Below are positions 15,080 to 25,472 of a DNA stretch of 64,000 bases, in pieces. Within the stretch, counting starts at the first letter, position 1, and the number at the start of each line of letters is the position of its first letter. Below the pieces are notes generated by a model. That model ran no database searches. It was not told the DNA's origin and saw only the letters and a list, made by a program, of their open reading frames with translations. Source of the DNA: Zoogloea oryzae (lineage in GTDB: Bacteria; Pseudomonadota; Gammaproteobacteria; Burkholderiales; Rhodocyclaceae); contig NZ_BSPX01000005.1 in the NCBI RefSeq assembly GCF_030161255.1, positions 1 through 64,000 of the forward strand. The letters run 5' to 3'. Made by a program: the position numbers and the translations under genes.

Positions 15080-16804
15080 ATGTTCCGCATCCTCGTCCAG
15101 TTGCTTTCCCCTTATCGTCGTCGTGTCTTCATCGCCGTCATCGCCCTGGTGATCGCGGCCGGCACCATGCTGGCCGTCGGCCAGGGCCTGCGGGCGGTGA
15201 TCGACAAGGGCTTCTCGGCCGGCGATCCGGCCTGGCTCGATCGCACCCTCGCCACCATGGGCGGGCTGATCGTGCTCCTCGCCGGCGCCACCTATCTGCG
15301 CTTCTACAACGTGTCGTGGCTGGGCGAGCGGGTCACGGCCGACATCCGCCGGCGGGTCTTCGATCACCTGCTCACCCTGCCGCCGGCGTGGTTCGAGGCC
15401 GGGCGCACCGGCGAGGTGATCTCGCGCCTCACCGCCGACACCACCCAGCTCGAAAACGTCATCGGCTCCAGCCTCTCCATCGCCCTGCGCAACGCGCTGC
15501 TGCTGGCCGGCGGGCTGGTGATGCTGTTCACCACCAGCCTCAAGCTCAGCCTGCTCACCGTGGGCGGGGTGCCGCTGGTGGTGGTGCCGATCATCCTGTA
15601 CGGCCGGCGGGTGCGCAGCCTTGCCCGCGAGAGCCAGGACCGGGTTGCTGAACTGGGCAACCGCATCGACGAGACCATCCACGAGATCCGCATCGTCCAG
15701 GCCTATGGCCACGAGGCCGCCGACCGCCGGGATTTTGGCCGGCTGGTCGAATCCAGCTTCGACACCGCCCGCAACCGCGTCGCCAACCGGGCGCGGCTGG
15801 TGGCCGCGGTGATGGTGCTGGTGTTCGGCGCGGTGGCCTTCATCCTGTGGGTGGGCGGCCACGACGTGCTGGCGGGCCGGCTGTCGGCAGGCGAGCTGTC
15901 GGCCTTCGTGTTTTACGCCGCCCTGGTGGCCGGCAGCGTCGGTGCGCTGTCGGAGGTATGGGGCGACCTGCAGCGGGCCTCGGGCGCCACCGAGCGGCTG
16001 ATGGAAATCCTGAATGCCACCCCGGCCATCCTCGCCCCGGCCCGGCCCCAGCCGCTGCCCGAGCCCTCCCGGGGTGAACTGGCCTTCGAGCAGGTCCGCT
16101 TCTTCTACCCCAGCCGGCCCGACACCCCGGCGCTGGACGACTTCACCCTCACCATCGCACCGGGCGAGACGGTGGCCCTGGTCGGCCCGTCCGGCTCCGG
16201 CAAGAGCACCGTCTTCCAGTTGCTGCTGCGCTTCTACGATCCCCAGGCCGGCCGGGTGGTCCTGGACGGCGTGGATCTCACCGCTGCTGACCCGCTCGCC
16301 ATCCGCCAACGCATCGCGCTGGTGCCCCAGGATGCGGTGATCTTCGCCACCAGCGTGGCCGACAATGTGCGCTACGCGCGCCCCGACGCCAGCCTCGACG
16401 AGGTACACGCCGCCTGTGCCGCGGCCTTCGCCGACGAGTTCATCGCCCGCTTGCCCGAAGGCTACGACACCGATCTGGGCGAGCGCGGCGTGCGTCTTTC
16501 TGGCGGCCAGCGCCAGCGCATCGCCATCGCACGGGCGATCCTCGCCGATCGGCCGGTGCTGCTCCTCGACGAGGCCACTTCGGCCCTCGACGCCGAGAGC
16601 GAGCGCATGGTCCAGACCGCCCTCGACGGCCTGATGCGCCGCCGCACCACCCTCGTCATCGCTCACCGCCTCGCCACCGTCCAGAAGGCCGACCGGATCA
16701 TCGTGCTCGACGGAGGGCGCATCGTCCAGCAAGGCAGCCACGCCGAACTCGTCGCCCAGGATGGGCTATACGCCCGACTCGCCCAGCTGCAGTTCGTCGC
16801 ATGA
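15080..16804 (+). CDS. MsbA-like ABC exporter (membrane and ATPase fused)
   Basis: A 574-residue half-transporter. About six membrane helices occupy residues 1-310, with the intracellular-loop segment TGEVISRLTADTTQLENVIG. The ATPase domain has Walker A GPSGSGKST near residue 368, signature LSGGQRQRIAIARAI near 473 and Walker B VLLLDEATSALD. It resembles lipid and multidrug exporters (MsbA, LmrA, BmrA) and would act as a homodimer in the inner membrane. The cargo cannot be inferred. The FeeM-like N-acyltransferase gene starts 110 bases later, so export of a lipid-like product is conceivable but unproven. Confidence 0.9.
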   Translation: MFRILVQLLSPYRRRVFIAVIALVIAAGTMLAVGQGLRAVIDKGFSAGDPAWLDRTLATMGGLIVLLAGATYLRFYNVSWLGERVTADIRRRVFDHLLTLPPAWFEAGRTGEVISRLTADTTQLENVIGSSLSIALRNALLLAGGLVMLFTTSLKLSLLTVGGVPLVVVPIILYGRRVRSLARESQDRVAELGNRIDETIHEIRIVQAYGHEAADRRDFGRLVESSFDTARNRVANRARLVAAVMVLVFGAVAFILWVGGHDVLAGRLSAGELSAFVFYAALVAGSVGALSEVWGDLQRASGATERLMEILNATPAILAPARPQPLPEPSRGELAFEQVRFFYPSRPDTPALDDFTLTIAPGETVALVGPSGSGKSTVFQLLLRFYDPQAGRVVLDGVDLTAADPLAIRQRIALVPQDAVIFATSVADNVRYARPDASLDEVHAACAAAFADEFIARLPEGYDTDLGERGVRLSGGQRQRIAIARAILADRPVLLLDEATSALDAESERMVQTALDGLMRRRTTLVIAHRLATVQKADRIIVLDGGRIVQQGSHAELVAQDGLYARLAQLQFVA

Positions 16805-16914
16805 CTGCGCCGAGAACTAGTTCCTCGGTGCGTGCACATTCAGCGCGGCAGTCGTCATACTTTAAAATTCGTGTGAGATATTTCGCACATGGCTTCACGG
16901 ATGTGGAAGGCATC

Positions 16915-17631
16915 ATGCATCCGATGAACACCAGCGTCCGCGCGTCCCCTTTTCGTCCAGACGAAGTCGAATTTCCCGAGTTCGGCACCAACCGGACGAC
17001 CACCTACACGGTCGAGTGCGCGGACCCTCATCGGCACGACCACGCGGTGCGCCTGCTGATCGAACGCATGTACGAATGGCGCGGCCTCGCGCCCGTCGAC
17101 ACCGACCTCCACGCCACCCGACCCGACCGCATCACCCTGGTGGCATCCGATGAACACGAGATCTTCGGCACCGTCACCCTGGGCCTCGATGGCCGCGACG
17201 GCATCCTCGCCGATGCGCTCTACCCCGAAGAACTCAACCGCCTGCGCAGCCGCGGCGCTCGCCTGTGCGAACTCACCCGCCTGGCGATGGACACCCATCA
17301 CAACGCCAAGGAAGTGCTGGGCGCCCTGCTCCATCTTGTCTACATCCACGGCCGCCTGATCCACGGCGTCACCGACGTGGTCATCGAAGTCCATCCCCGC
17401 CACGCCGGGTTTTACCAGCGCATGATCGGCTTCAGCTACATCGGCGAGGAACGCATCTGCCCGCGGGTCAACGCTCCGGCGGTGCTGCTCCACCTGGAGC
17501 TCGCCCACATGGACGAGCAGATCGCCCTGTACGGCGGCACCGGTGACCCCTGCGTGCGCACGCTCTACCCTTACTTCCTCTCGCCGGAAGAGCAGGACCG
17601 CATCCTCCTCAGCCTCAGTTCGGCCCACTGA
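16915..17631 (+). CDS. FeeM-type N-acyl amino acid synthase (GNAT-like)
   Basis: A 238-residue acyltransferase resembling FeeM, which makes long-chain N-acyl tyrosines from acyl carrier protein. Recognisable blocks are DRITLVASDEHEIFGTVTLGLD, ADALYPEELNRLRSRGARLCELTRLAMD, KEVLGALLHLVYIHGRLIHGVTD, and the GNAT-like HPRHAGFYQRMIGF. The start at 16915 has GGAAGG four bases upstream. The open frame reaches back to 16801, but that part is not conserved-looking. Related proteins are associated with PEP-CTERM/exosortase systems and with lipoamino-acid synthesis. No dedicated acyl carrier protein gene adjoins. Confidence 0.8.
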   Translation: MHPMNTSVRASPFRPDEVEFPEFGTNRTTTYTVECADPHRHDHAVRLLIERMYEWRGLAPVDTDLHATRPDRITLVASDEHEIFGTVTLGLDGRDGILADALYPEELNRLRSRGARLCELTRLAMDTHHNAKEVLGALLHLVYIHGRLIHGVTDVVIEVHPRHAGFYQRMIGFSYIGEERICPRVNAPAVLLHLELAHMDEQIALYGGTGDPCVRTLYPYFLSPEEQDRILLSLSSAH

Positions 17632-17733
17632 TCAGCGGCACGCCCCCGCCAGACGTCCAGCCCGGACGACTATGACAGTCCCATTTGACGATAGAATGCC
17701 AGTGCCCCTACTCGTCCTGTGGAGACTTCACCC

Positions 17734-18627
17734 ATGCGTCGCGCTGCCTCCTGTTCCCGTCTTGCCCCCACCCTTGCCCTGATCGGCGGCCTGTTCCTCT
17801 CCGGCATCGCCCCCGGCGCCACGGCGCAGAGCCCCGAACTCACCGGCACCCTCAAGAAGATCCGCGACACCGGCGTGATCGCCCTCGGCCACCGGGCTGA
17901 ATCCGCCCCCTTCTCCTTCGTCAATGCCGAAGGCCGGCCCGACGGCTACTCGGTCGACCTGTGCCTGCGCGTCGCCGACAGCATCAAGGAAACCCTCCAG
18001 CTGCCCAAGCTGCAGGTGAAGTGGGTGCCCGTCACCTCCGCCGACCGTATCGATCAGGTGACCAGCGGCAAGGTCGATCTCGAATGCGGCACCACCAGCG
18101 CCACCCTGTCCCGCCAGGCTTCGGTCGATTTCTCCAATCTGATCTTCGTGGATGGCACCGGCCTGCTTGTCCGCAACGACCGCAACGTGCGTCGCATCGC
18201 CGACCTGGCCAATGGAACGGTGGCCGTCACCGCGGGCACCACCACCGAGGCCGCCCTCCGCCAGGCCTTCGCCCAGCGCGCCATCACCGCCACCGTGGTC
18301 ACCGTCAAGAACGAGCTCGAAGGCCTGGCCGCCGTCGAGGCCGGCCATTTCGACGCCTACGCCAACGACCGCCTGATCCTCATCGGCGTCGCCCGCAAGG
18401 CCAGGGATCTGAACGCCCTGTCGCTGGTGGACGAGGACGCCTCCATGGAACCCTACGCGCTGATGATGCGCCACGATCCGAGCTTCCGCCTCGCGGTAAA
18501 CCGCTCGCTTTCGGCCCTCTACCGCTCCCCTGGCATCGGCGAGATCTACGACCGCTAGTTTGGCGGCTTCGGCAAGCCTGGCCCCCTGCTGGCGGCCATG
18601 TACTACCTCAACGCCACGCCGGAATAA
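17734..18627 (+). pseudogene. Amino-acid ABC transporter binding protein, amber-interrupted
   Basis: Periplasmic glutamate/aspartate-type solute-binding protein (SBP_bac_3 family, GltI-like). It has a signal peptide ending near GATAQS, then GVIALGHRAESAPFSF, DGYSVDLCLRVAD, DLECGTTSATLSRQ and EAGHFDAYANDR. The ATG at 17734 has GGAG nine bases upstream. A TAG at 18556-18558 ends the protein after IYDR. The same frame continues for 22 codons (FGGFGKPGPLLAAMYYLNAT...) to TAA at 18625-18627, and this continuation is the normal C-terminus of the family, where relatives read IYDKWFGAFGKP. The TAG thus replaces a conserved Trp (TGG). The product lacks 23 residues. No permease genes adjoin. Confidence 0.85.
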
Positions 18628-18630
18628 GTC

Positions 18631-19083
18631 ATGCCGATCTCGTCCAAGCTTTCGCGCCGCCTTGGCGCACGCGTCTCGGTGGCCGTCCTTGCCCTCTCGC
18701 TCACCGCCTGCGCCACCACCGGTGAGCAGGCCGCCACGGCGCCGGCCCCGTCTGGCAACGGCGTGGTGATGAGCATCGCCGAATCCGAGGTGGGCAGCAC
18801 CACCGGTCGGGTGGTGGGCGCCATCGGCGGCGCGGTGGTCGGCTCCATGCTCGGCGGCAAGATCGGCGCCGGCTCGGGCCGCACGGCCGCATCGCTGGCG
18901 GCCAGCATCGGCGGCTCGATGGCCGGCAGCGCCCTCGGCTCCCGGGCCCTTGCCGATCATTATTGGGATGTCTCCGTCCGCTTCGCAGATGGCGTCGACC
19001 GCGAGGTGCGGGTCAAGGACCGCCCCAACTACGGCCCGGGCGACAAGGTCAGTGTGCACGACGGCCGGATCATCCGGCGCTGA
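18631..19083 (+). CDS. Outer-membrane lipoprotein with glycine zipper
   Basis: A 150-residue predicted lipoprotein. The signal sequence ends in the lipobox LTAC with Cys27 as the lipidated residue. Residues about 60-105 form a glycine-zipper double membrane segment (GRVVGAIGGAVVGSMLGG, GSALGS) as in SlyB, Pcp and the rickettsial 17-kDa antigen. The C-terminal part (YWDVSVRFADGVDREVRV) is the soluble SlyB-like end. The ATG is three bases after the original stop of the binding-protein gene, so its translation may once have been coupled to that gene and could be affected by the upstream amber codon. Confidence 0.85.
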   Translation: MPISSKLSRRLGARVSVAVLALSLTACATTGEQAATAPAPSGNGVVMSIAESEVGSTTGRVVGAIGGAVVGSMLGGKIGAGSGRTAASLAASIGGSMAGSALGSRALADHYWDVSVRFADGVDREVRVKDRPNYGPGDKVSVHDGRIIRR

Positions 19084-19425
19084 GCCTCCTCCCGCCGGGC
19101 GTCGCCACCAGCCCCCGGGCGGCGATACCCGGCGATTCCCACCCAGCGAGCCCGCAGCACGCACGCCATCGCCCGATGTGCTACTGTCGCCGCCCGCTGG
19201 CATGCCCCAAGGCCGCTGCGCTGCCGCACGACACCCTCCCCGCACCAGCCCCCGATCCGCGGATAACCGGCTCCGTGTTGATCGCCTTCGATGACGCGCG
19301 GCGCAAGTGTTGGGATAATGCCGCCACCGCGAGATTTTCACCGGATCGCCCCGTGCTTCCGCCTTGAGCGAAACGACGGCGGGCCGTCCCCGAATCCACC
19401 CCAATCAATCAGAAAGGCACACACC
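19084..19425. other. Intergenic region before ettA, no gene seen
   Basis: These 342 bases hold no frame with convincing coding bias or family similarity. A long hairpin (CGCCGGG-N2-TCGCC at 19093-19106 pairing with GGCGA-N2-CCCGGCG at 19121-19134) follows the lipoprotein gene and may end its transcript. GATAAT (19314-19319) is a possible -10 for ettA, but no good -35 is seen at the right distance. Confidence 0.55.
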
Positions 19426-21090
<1,665 letters not shown>

Positions 21091-21135
21091 TCGGCGGTGG
21101 TCTTACGGTGGCTGCCACGCGCCGCCACCCACCTC

Positions 21136-21173
21136 AAAAAAGCGACGCCCCCTTTCGGGGGCGTTGCTTTTTT
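21136..21173. terminator. Bidirectional terminator between ettA and the mtrB-like gene
   Basis: GACGCCCCC pairs with GGGGGCGTT around TTTC, flanked by AAAAAAGC and GCTTTTTT. It serves ettA on the plus strand and the end of the cytochrome operon on the minus strand. Confidence 0.92.
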
Positions 21174-21190
21174 AACGGCAGCCTGGGCAG

Positions 21191-23389
21191 TTACGGCAAG
21201 GCGACGATGTAGGTCGCACCGAGGTAGCTCACGCTCTGCTTCGGATTGAGATAGACGGTCGTGTTGTCGGAATACACGAAGGGCGTGCCGTTGTAGCCCC
21301 AGGTCCACTCGTTGAGCTTGGTACGCTGGTGGATGAAATCCACGCGCACGGCCGAGTTTTTCTCGATCGCATACTTGCCGAACATCCGCGCCGTGAATTG
21401 ACGGAAGGTCACGTCGGGCAAGCCGCCGGAGGTGGCGAGGAGCGTCTTGCTGGCGGCCGAGGCGCTGGCGTCGAGATCCTGCTGATACTTGTCCTTGTCG
21501 GCGCTCAGGAGCAGATCGCCGCCTACGGTCAGACGTCCGGTGGGCTTGCCGTTGATGCCGAGGCCGAAGGTCTCGGTGCGGTTGCGCAGCGCCGCCATGT
21601 AGCCGGTGGAGTGGTCGATGTGCGTGGTCTGGTCGCCGCGGGACCAGAAGCCAGTAAGCCGCCAGTCGTCGCTGAGCGCATACACGGCGTCGATGCCGTA
21701 GAAGCCCATGTAGCTCGCGCTCAGGCCCTTGGTCGTCGGCGCCGAGAACTTGTCCTCACCCCATTCGGCCATGAACTGCAACGTGAGTCGCTCGGTGGCC
21801 GACCAATCGGCCGACGCCCTGATCTTCTCGCGGTTGCGGTCGACCATCGACATCGGGAAGATCGCCGTGCGGCTGTAGATCGCACCATCGGCGGTCGGCG
21901 TGACGCCCAGGCCGGTGTTGGGCTTGAGCCAGGTCCCGCCGGAGCGGTCGCTGTTCTGATAGGCGACGGCACCGCTCAGGGTCTCGGTCATCGCGCGGCG
22001 CAGCTCGAGGCGATAGCCTGCTTCCTCGGTCTTCTGGCGCAGGCCGCTGAGGCCGGCGACCGAATTCGTCGGCACGAACATGCCGCGGTCGACGGACTCG
22101 TAGTCGGCGCCCACGGTGCCACGGAAGCCCGCCGGCAGCTGGTAGCTGGCCTCGGCCTTGCCCACCAGGCGCTTGGGCGAGTAGTTGCCATTGGTGAAGG
22201 CCTTGGTGCCTTCGAGGTTGTAGTACTCGATGGGCGTCTTGTCGTTGCGGTCTTCGTAGCGCACGTTGGCCAGCAGCGACAGCTTCGGGATCGGGCGCGA
22301 GGTGATGCCGGCCTGGTAGAGCGCGGTGTCAACCTCGCCACCCAGGTTGCTGCGACCAGCGGGCGCGCCGGTGAAGGCGGCAAAGCTGTCGGTCTGGGTC
22401 GCGTGGGTGAAGGCGTACTTGAAGTTGGCCTTGGTCGTCGGCGTGAAGGCGTAGTTGCCGCTCAGGAAAATCTGGTGCGCTTGGTTGTCAGGCGGCAGCG
22501 CCATCGGCAGCTGCAGGATGCTGCGCAGCTGGGGCGTGAGCGCCGGTGACATCGGATTGCCCACCGGGTTGCCCAGGTTGCCATTGACGGTTGCACCCAT
22601 CGAGGTGAACTGGTTGTTGTAGAACGAGCCGTAGTAGCCGCCCGACAGGAACAGTTTCTCGGTGGAGAAGTTGAGGCGTGCCTCAAACTGCTGCGTGGTC
22701 GAGTTGATCGGCTCTGGCAGCATCAGCAGCGCCCACTGGGTGCCAGAGGCTGGGCACGTCGGCGAGGGCGCGGCGCCCGAGGTGCACTGGAAACCGTTGC
22801 CGAACAGGCGGGCGCCGTTCTTGTCCTCGTTGCGGAAGCTGGCCTCGAACTGCAACGAATTGCTGAGCCACTTCTCGACGCCCACCGTGAAGATCTTGCG
22901 CTTCAGGTCGAGGTTGAGGTCGTCGCCCGAGCCCGGCGTGGCCAGCCGTGTCACCGACAGCGCGTTGCTGCCGGTGCCGGTCACCGCGGTATTGATGGTG
23001 CGCGGGTCGTGGCGGACCATCTCGTTGTAGTCGAAGGTGTACTTCCAGTCGCCCTGCTTCTGCTGGCCAAAGCGGAGCTCGCGGGTGTCGAGGCCCAGGT
23101 CACGGCCCTGGAAGGTGGTCCAGGTGCCGGTGGCGGCGTCGCGTTTGATGACGTCGATGTCGAGCAGCAGGTAGGTGTCGTCACGGCGCAGGCCGGAGTA
23201 CTGGCCGAACCAGCTGCGTTCGCCGTTGGTGCCGGTCAGGCCGGCCGCGCCGACCGAGACGCTGCTGTCGGGCCGGATCAGGGCGGCGATCTCGTCGTCC
23301 GCGGCATGGGCGGCGCAGCCAAAGGCGGCAAGCAGGGCCAGCGCAACGATCTTGAGGCTGAAACCCGGATGTGTATTCGCGGTTCTCAT
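21191..23389 (-). CDS. MtrB/PioB-family outer-membrane porin of a porin-cytochrome complex
   Basis: A 732-residue outer-membrane beta-barrel expected to sheath a decaheme cytochrome and let electrons cross the outer membrane. It has a signal peptide (ending CAAHAADDE), an early SVSVGAAGLTGTNGERSWFGQYSGLR segment typical of the family, many alternating amphipathic strands such as DWKYTFDYNEMVRHDP, KIFTVGVEKWLSNSLQFEASFRNE and FRQFTARMFGKYAIEKNSAVRVDF, and no long hydrophobic helix. The N-terminal CxxC of Shewanella MtrB is missing, as in many PioB/MtoB proteins. One Cys pair lies in a predicted loop (QCTSGAAPSPTCP). The ATG at 23389 has GGAGA upstream. It is the last gene of the operon, 19 bases after the decaheme gene. 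Confidence 0.87.
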   Translation of the reverse strand: MRTANTHPGFSLKIVALALLAAFGCAAHAADDEIAALIRPDSSVSVGAAGLTGTNGERSWFGQYSGLRRDDTYLLLDIDVIKRDAATGTWTTFQGRDLGLDTRELRFGQQKQGDWKYTFDYNEMVRHDPRTINTAVTGTGSNALSVTRLATPGSGDDLNLDLKRKIFTVGVEKWLSNSLQFEASFRNEDKNGARLFGNGFQCTSGAAPSPTCPASGTQWALLMLPEPINSTTQQFEARLNFSTEKLFLSGGYYGSFYNNQFTSMGATVNGNLGNPVGNPMSPALTPQLRSILQLPMALPPDNQAHQIFLSGNYAFTPTTKANFKYAFTHATQTDSFAAFTGAPAGRSNLGGEVDTALYQAGITSRPIPKLSLLANVRYEDRNDKTPIEYYNLEGTKAFTNGNYSPKRLVGKAEASYQLPAGFRGTVGADYESVDRGMFVPTNSVAGLSGLRQKTEEAGYRLELRRAMTETLSGAVAYQNSDRSGGTWLKPNTGLGVTPTADGAIYSRTAIFPMSMVDRNREKIRASADWSATERLTLQFMAEWGEDKFSAPTTKGLSASYMGFYGIDAVYALSDDWRLTGFWSRGDQTTHIDHSTGYMAALRNRTETFGLGINGKPTGRLTVGGDLLLSADKDKYQQDLDASASAASKTLLATSGGLPDVTFRQFTARMFGKYAIEKNSAVRVDFIHQRTKLNEWTWGYNGTPFVYSDNTTVYLNPKQSVSYLGATYIVALP

Positions 23390-23408
23390 GATGTTCTCCA
23401 CCGTGATC

Positions 23409-24398
23409 TCAGCGCAGGTTGAACTGCGGAGTCGGATTGGTTGCGCTGGGGTTGTTGCTGCCGTGGATCTGGGTGTGGCAGTTCAGGCAACCGCGCGCCT
23501 GCGTGTAGTTGATGCCGGACTTGCCGCTGGAAGTGGCGGTCGGCTGGAGCGGCAGCTGGCCGCGCAACTGGGCAAGCTGGCCGCCGTGCGGGGTATGGCA
23601 CTGGTGGCACAGGAAAGGCGGACGCGCCTTCAGCATGCTCTCGGCGACGGTGCCGTGGGGGTTGTGGCAGTTGCCGCAATCCTCATTCACGGGCTCGTGG
23701 CTATGCACGAAGGGGCCGCGCTTTTCCATGTGGCAGGTGTAGCAGGTGTCGACGACGCTATCGCGCTTGACGAGCTTGGGCCCGACGGAGCCGTGGGCAT
23801 TGTGGCAGTCGGAACACGCCACCTTGCCTTCGAGCACCGGGTGGTGCGACGGCTTGCTGACCTGAACGCGCTGTTCCTTGTGGCAGGTGAAGCACACCTC
23901 GGGCTGGGTGCGCTTGTCGGCCACCTTGTCCTTGGCGGTGTGAAGCTGGTGGCAGGAGGTGCAGGCCACGTCGGCGCGCTCGTGGGCGCTGCCTTCCCAG
24001 TGGGAACGCTTCGAATCCTTGCGGTGACAGGAAATGCAGGATTCGTTGCGGGCCGCCACCGGCGTCTTGCTGCCCTTGGCAAAGCTGCGGTCGGTGGGCG
24101 GGCGCTCCTTAAGCTTGGCCGGATTGTTGGTGTGGAGATCGCTCTCGCCGTGACAGTTGGTGCAACTCGGCGCGCGCCCGTCGGCAACGGTGCCGTGCTT
24201 GGTCTTGCCAATATGCAGGAGCTTCGGTTCGTCCGATTCATCGTGGCACGACGTGCACTTGGCGTCGCCCTTCAGAACCAGATCCTTGGCCGGAGCCTTG
24301 GTCGCTGCCGGTGCAGCATCGGCCGCCACGGCACCCGTGGCTCCGGCCAGCGCCCCGAGCAGGACGCACGAGGCAAACAACTGTCGCAAGAACTTCAT
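23409..24398 (-). CDS. Decaheme c-type cytochrome, MtrA/DmsE family
   Basis: Periplasmic decaheme cytochrome that would sit inside the MtrB-like barrel as the transmembrane wire. The 329-residue protein has a signal peptide (MKFLRQLFASCVLLGALAG...) and exactly ten CxxCH motifs: CTSCH, CTNCH, CISCH, CTSCH, CFTCH, CSDCH, CYTCH, CGNCH, CHQCH and CLNCH. Spacing is in two pentaheme-like halves, as in MtrA, PioA and DmsE. Distal histidines appear in repeats such as SHHPVLEGKVAC and SHEPVNEDC. The start at 24398 is preceded by GGGAGATC. Family members work in Fe(III) reduction, Fe(II) oxidation or extracellular DMSO respiration; direction cannot be told from sequence. Confidence 0.93.
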   Translation of the reverse strand: MKFLRQLFASCVLLGALAGATGAVAADAAPAATKAPAKDLVLKGDAKCTSCHDESDEPKLLHIGKTKHGTVADGRAPSCTNCHGESDLHTNNPAKLKERPPTDRSFAKGSKTPVAARNESCISCHRKDSKRSHWEGSAHERADVACTSCHQLHTAKDKVADKRTQPEVCFTCHKEQRVQVSKPSHHPVLEGKVACSDCHNAHGSVGPKLVKRDSVVDTCYTCHMEKRGPFVHSHEPVNEDCGNCHNPHGTVAESMLKARPPFLCHQCHTPHGGQLAQLRGQLPLQPTATSSGKSGINYTQARGCLNCHTQIHGSNNPSATNPTPQFNLR

Positions 24399-24462
24399 TT
24401 TTGATCTCCCTGATACTGCTGTTGCGTGAAAGGGCGCGAGCAAGCACGCCCTTCCGTAACAC

Positions 24463-24813
24463 CTACTTGCCGAGGGACAGGATCCAGTCGGTCAGATTCT
24501 TGATTTCGGCCTTGTCCTTGGTCTTGAGGACCTTGTGCTCTTCCTCCTTGCCGTCCTCGAACTTGACCATCTCAGCCGAGGTAAGGTGATGGAGCAGCTT
24601 GGCTTCGGCGTCGGACTTGCCCTTCAGCGACTTGGAAATCTCGGTGAGGGACTTGGCTTCCTTCTTCTTGTCGACGGCGTGACACTTGGTACAGCCTTCT
24701 TTCTTGGCCAGCGCCTGGGCGGCATCGGCATCGAATGCGAGGGCATCGGCGGACAGAAACAGGCCTGCCGCGCAGAGGCCGGAGAGCGAGGCGGCAAAGG
24801 TGCGGAACTTCAT
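24463..24813 (-). CDS. Small monoheme c-type cytochrome
   Basis: A 116-residue secreted class I-type cytochrome c. The signal peptide ends near SADALA. A single CTKCH motif lies close to the mature N-terminus (EGCTKCHAVDKKKEAKSL), and the mature protein is unusually lysine-rich. A methionine in SAEMVKF is a candidate sixth ligand. AAGGAGA precedes the ATG. Lying between the cytochrome b gene and the decaheme gene, it is probably the soluble periplasmic carrier linking the inner-membrane part of the pathway to the outer-membrane conduit, the role MtoD-type cytochromes have been proposed to fill. Confidence 0.85.
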   Translation of the reverse strand: MKFRTFAASLSGLCAAGLFLSADALAFDADAAQALAKKEGCTKCHAVDKKKEAKSLTEISKSLKGKSDAEAKLLHHLTSAEMVKFEDGKEEEHKVLKTKDKAEIKNLTDWILSLGK

Positions 24814-24857
24814 CTTGGTTTCTCCTTGAGGATGACTTGTTGGTTTGTTCGGGAAGC

Positions 24858-25472
24858 TCAATGCTCGTACCAGCCCGTGATCATCATCTTGAACAGGCTG
24901 GACACCTTCGGCCCCATGGTGCCCAGGTAAATGTGGCTCACCATGAAAAGCAGGATGACCGCCGCCCCGAGGTAATGCAGCAAGGCAACGGGGAGCAGGC
25001 CATCGAGACCGAAGAGGGTGTCGGGCGCAAACTGGGGATACAGGAACACCAACCCCGTCGCGATCACCATCGGCAGCACCAGATACATGATCGACCAGTA
25101 GGTGATCGCCTGCAGCGCGTTGAAATTGACCTCCGGCGTGGGCGGGAAAGGCTCCGGCTCGCCCTTGAAGATGCCGCCGCCGTAGTACTTCATCTGGGTG
25201 ATGCAGCGCCCGAGGATGCCGGGGGGCTTGGGGATGTACTGCCACCAGTTGCCGGTGACGATGTTGCCGATCACGAACACCACCCACAGCACCGCCAGGC
25301 ACACGCCGGCCACGTTGTGGATGCGCGCGGCCAGCGAGAACTCCACCAGCGGCAGGTTGGGATCGGAGAAGTGCAGGCTGATGCCGGTGATCGACAGCAC
25401 GATGATCGCCAGCGCGTTGCTCCAGTGCCACAGGCGGATCCACAGGGGCAGCATGAAAACGCGGTTAGTCAT
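24858..25472 (-). CDS. Membrane cytochrome b (CybB/formate dehydrogenase gamma-like)
   Basis: A 204-residue integral membrane protein with four predicted helices and histidines placed to bind two b-type hemes: LWHWSN near residue 16, IHNV near 52, LLHYLG near 166 and VSHIYLG near 180. It belongs to the superfamily of hydrogenase, thiosulfate-reductase and formate-dehydrogenase cytochrome b subunits, which exchange electrons with quinones. Its start overlaps the end of the heptaheme cytochrome gene by eight bases. The pair is likely to form the quinol-facing module that feeds or drains the periplasmic cytochromes. Confidence 0.87.
   Translation of the reverse strand: MTNRVFMLPLWIRLWHWSNALAIIVLSITGISLHFSDPNLPLVEFSLAARIHNVAGVCLAVLWVVFVIGNIVTGNWWQYIPKPPGILGRCITQMKYYGGGIFKGEPEPFPPTPEVNFNALQAITYWSIMYLVLPMVIATGLVFLYPQFAPDTLFGLDGLLPVALLHYLGAAVILLFMVSHIYLGTMGPKVSSLFKMMITGWYEH

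Noticed and set aside
18556..18627. Frameshift as the cause of the short binding protein
   Set aside because: The conserved C-terminus continues in the same frame after the TAG, so a single-base nonsense change explains it without any frameshift.
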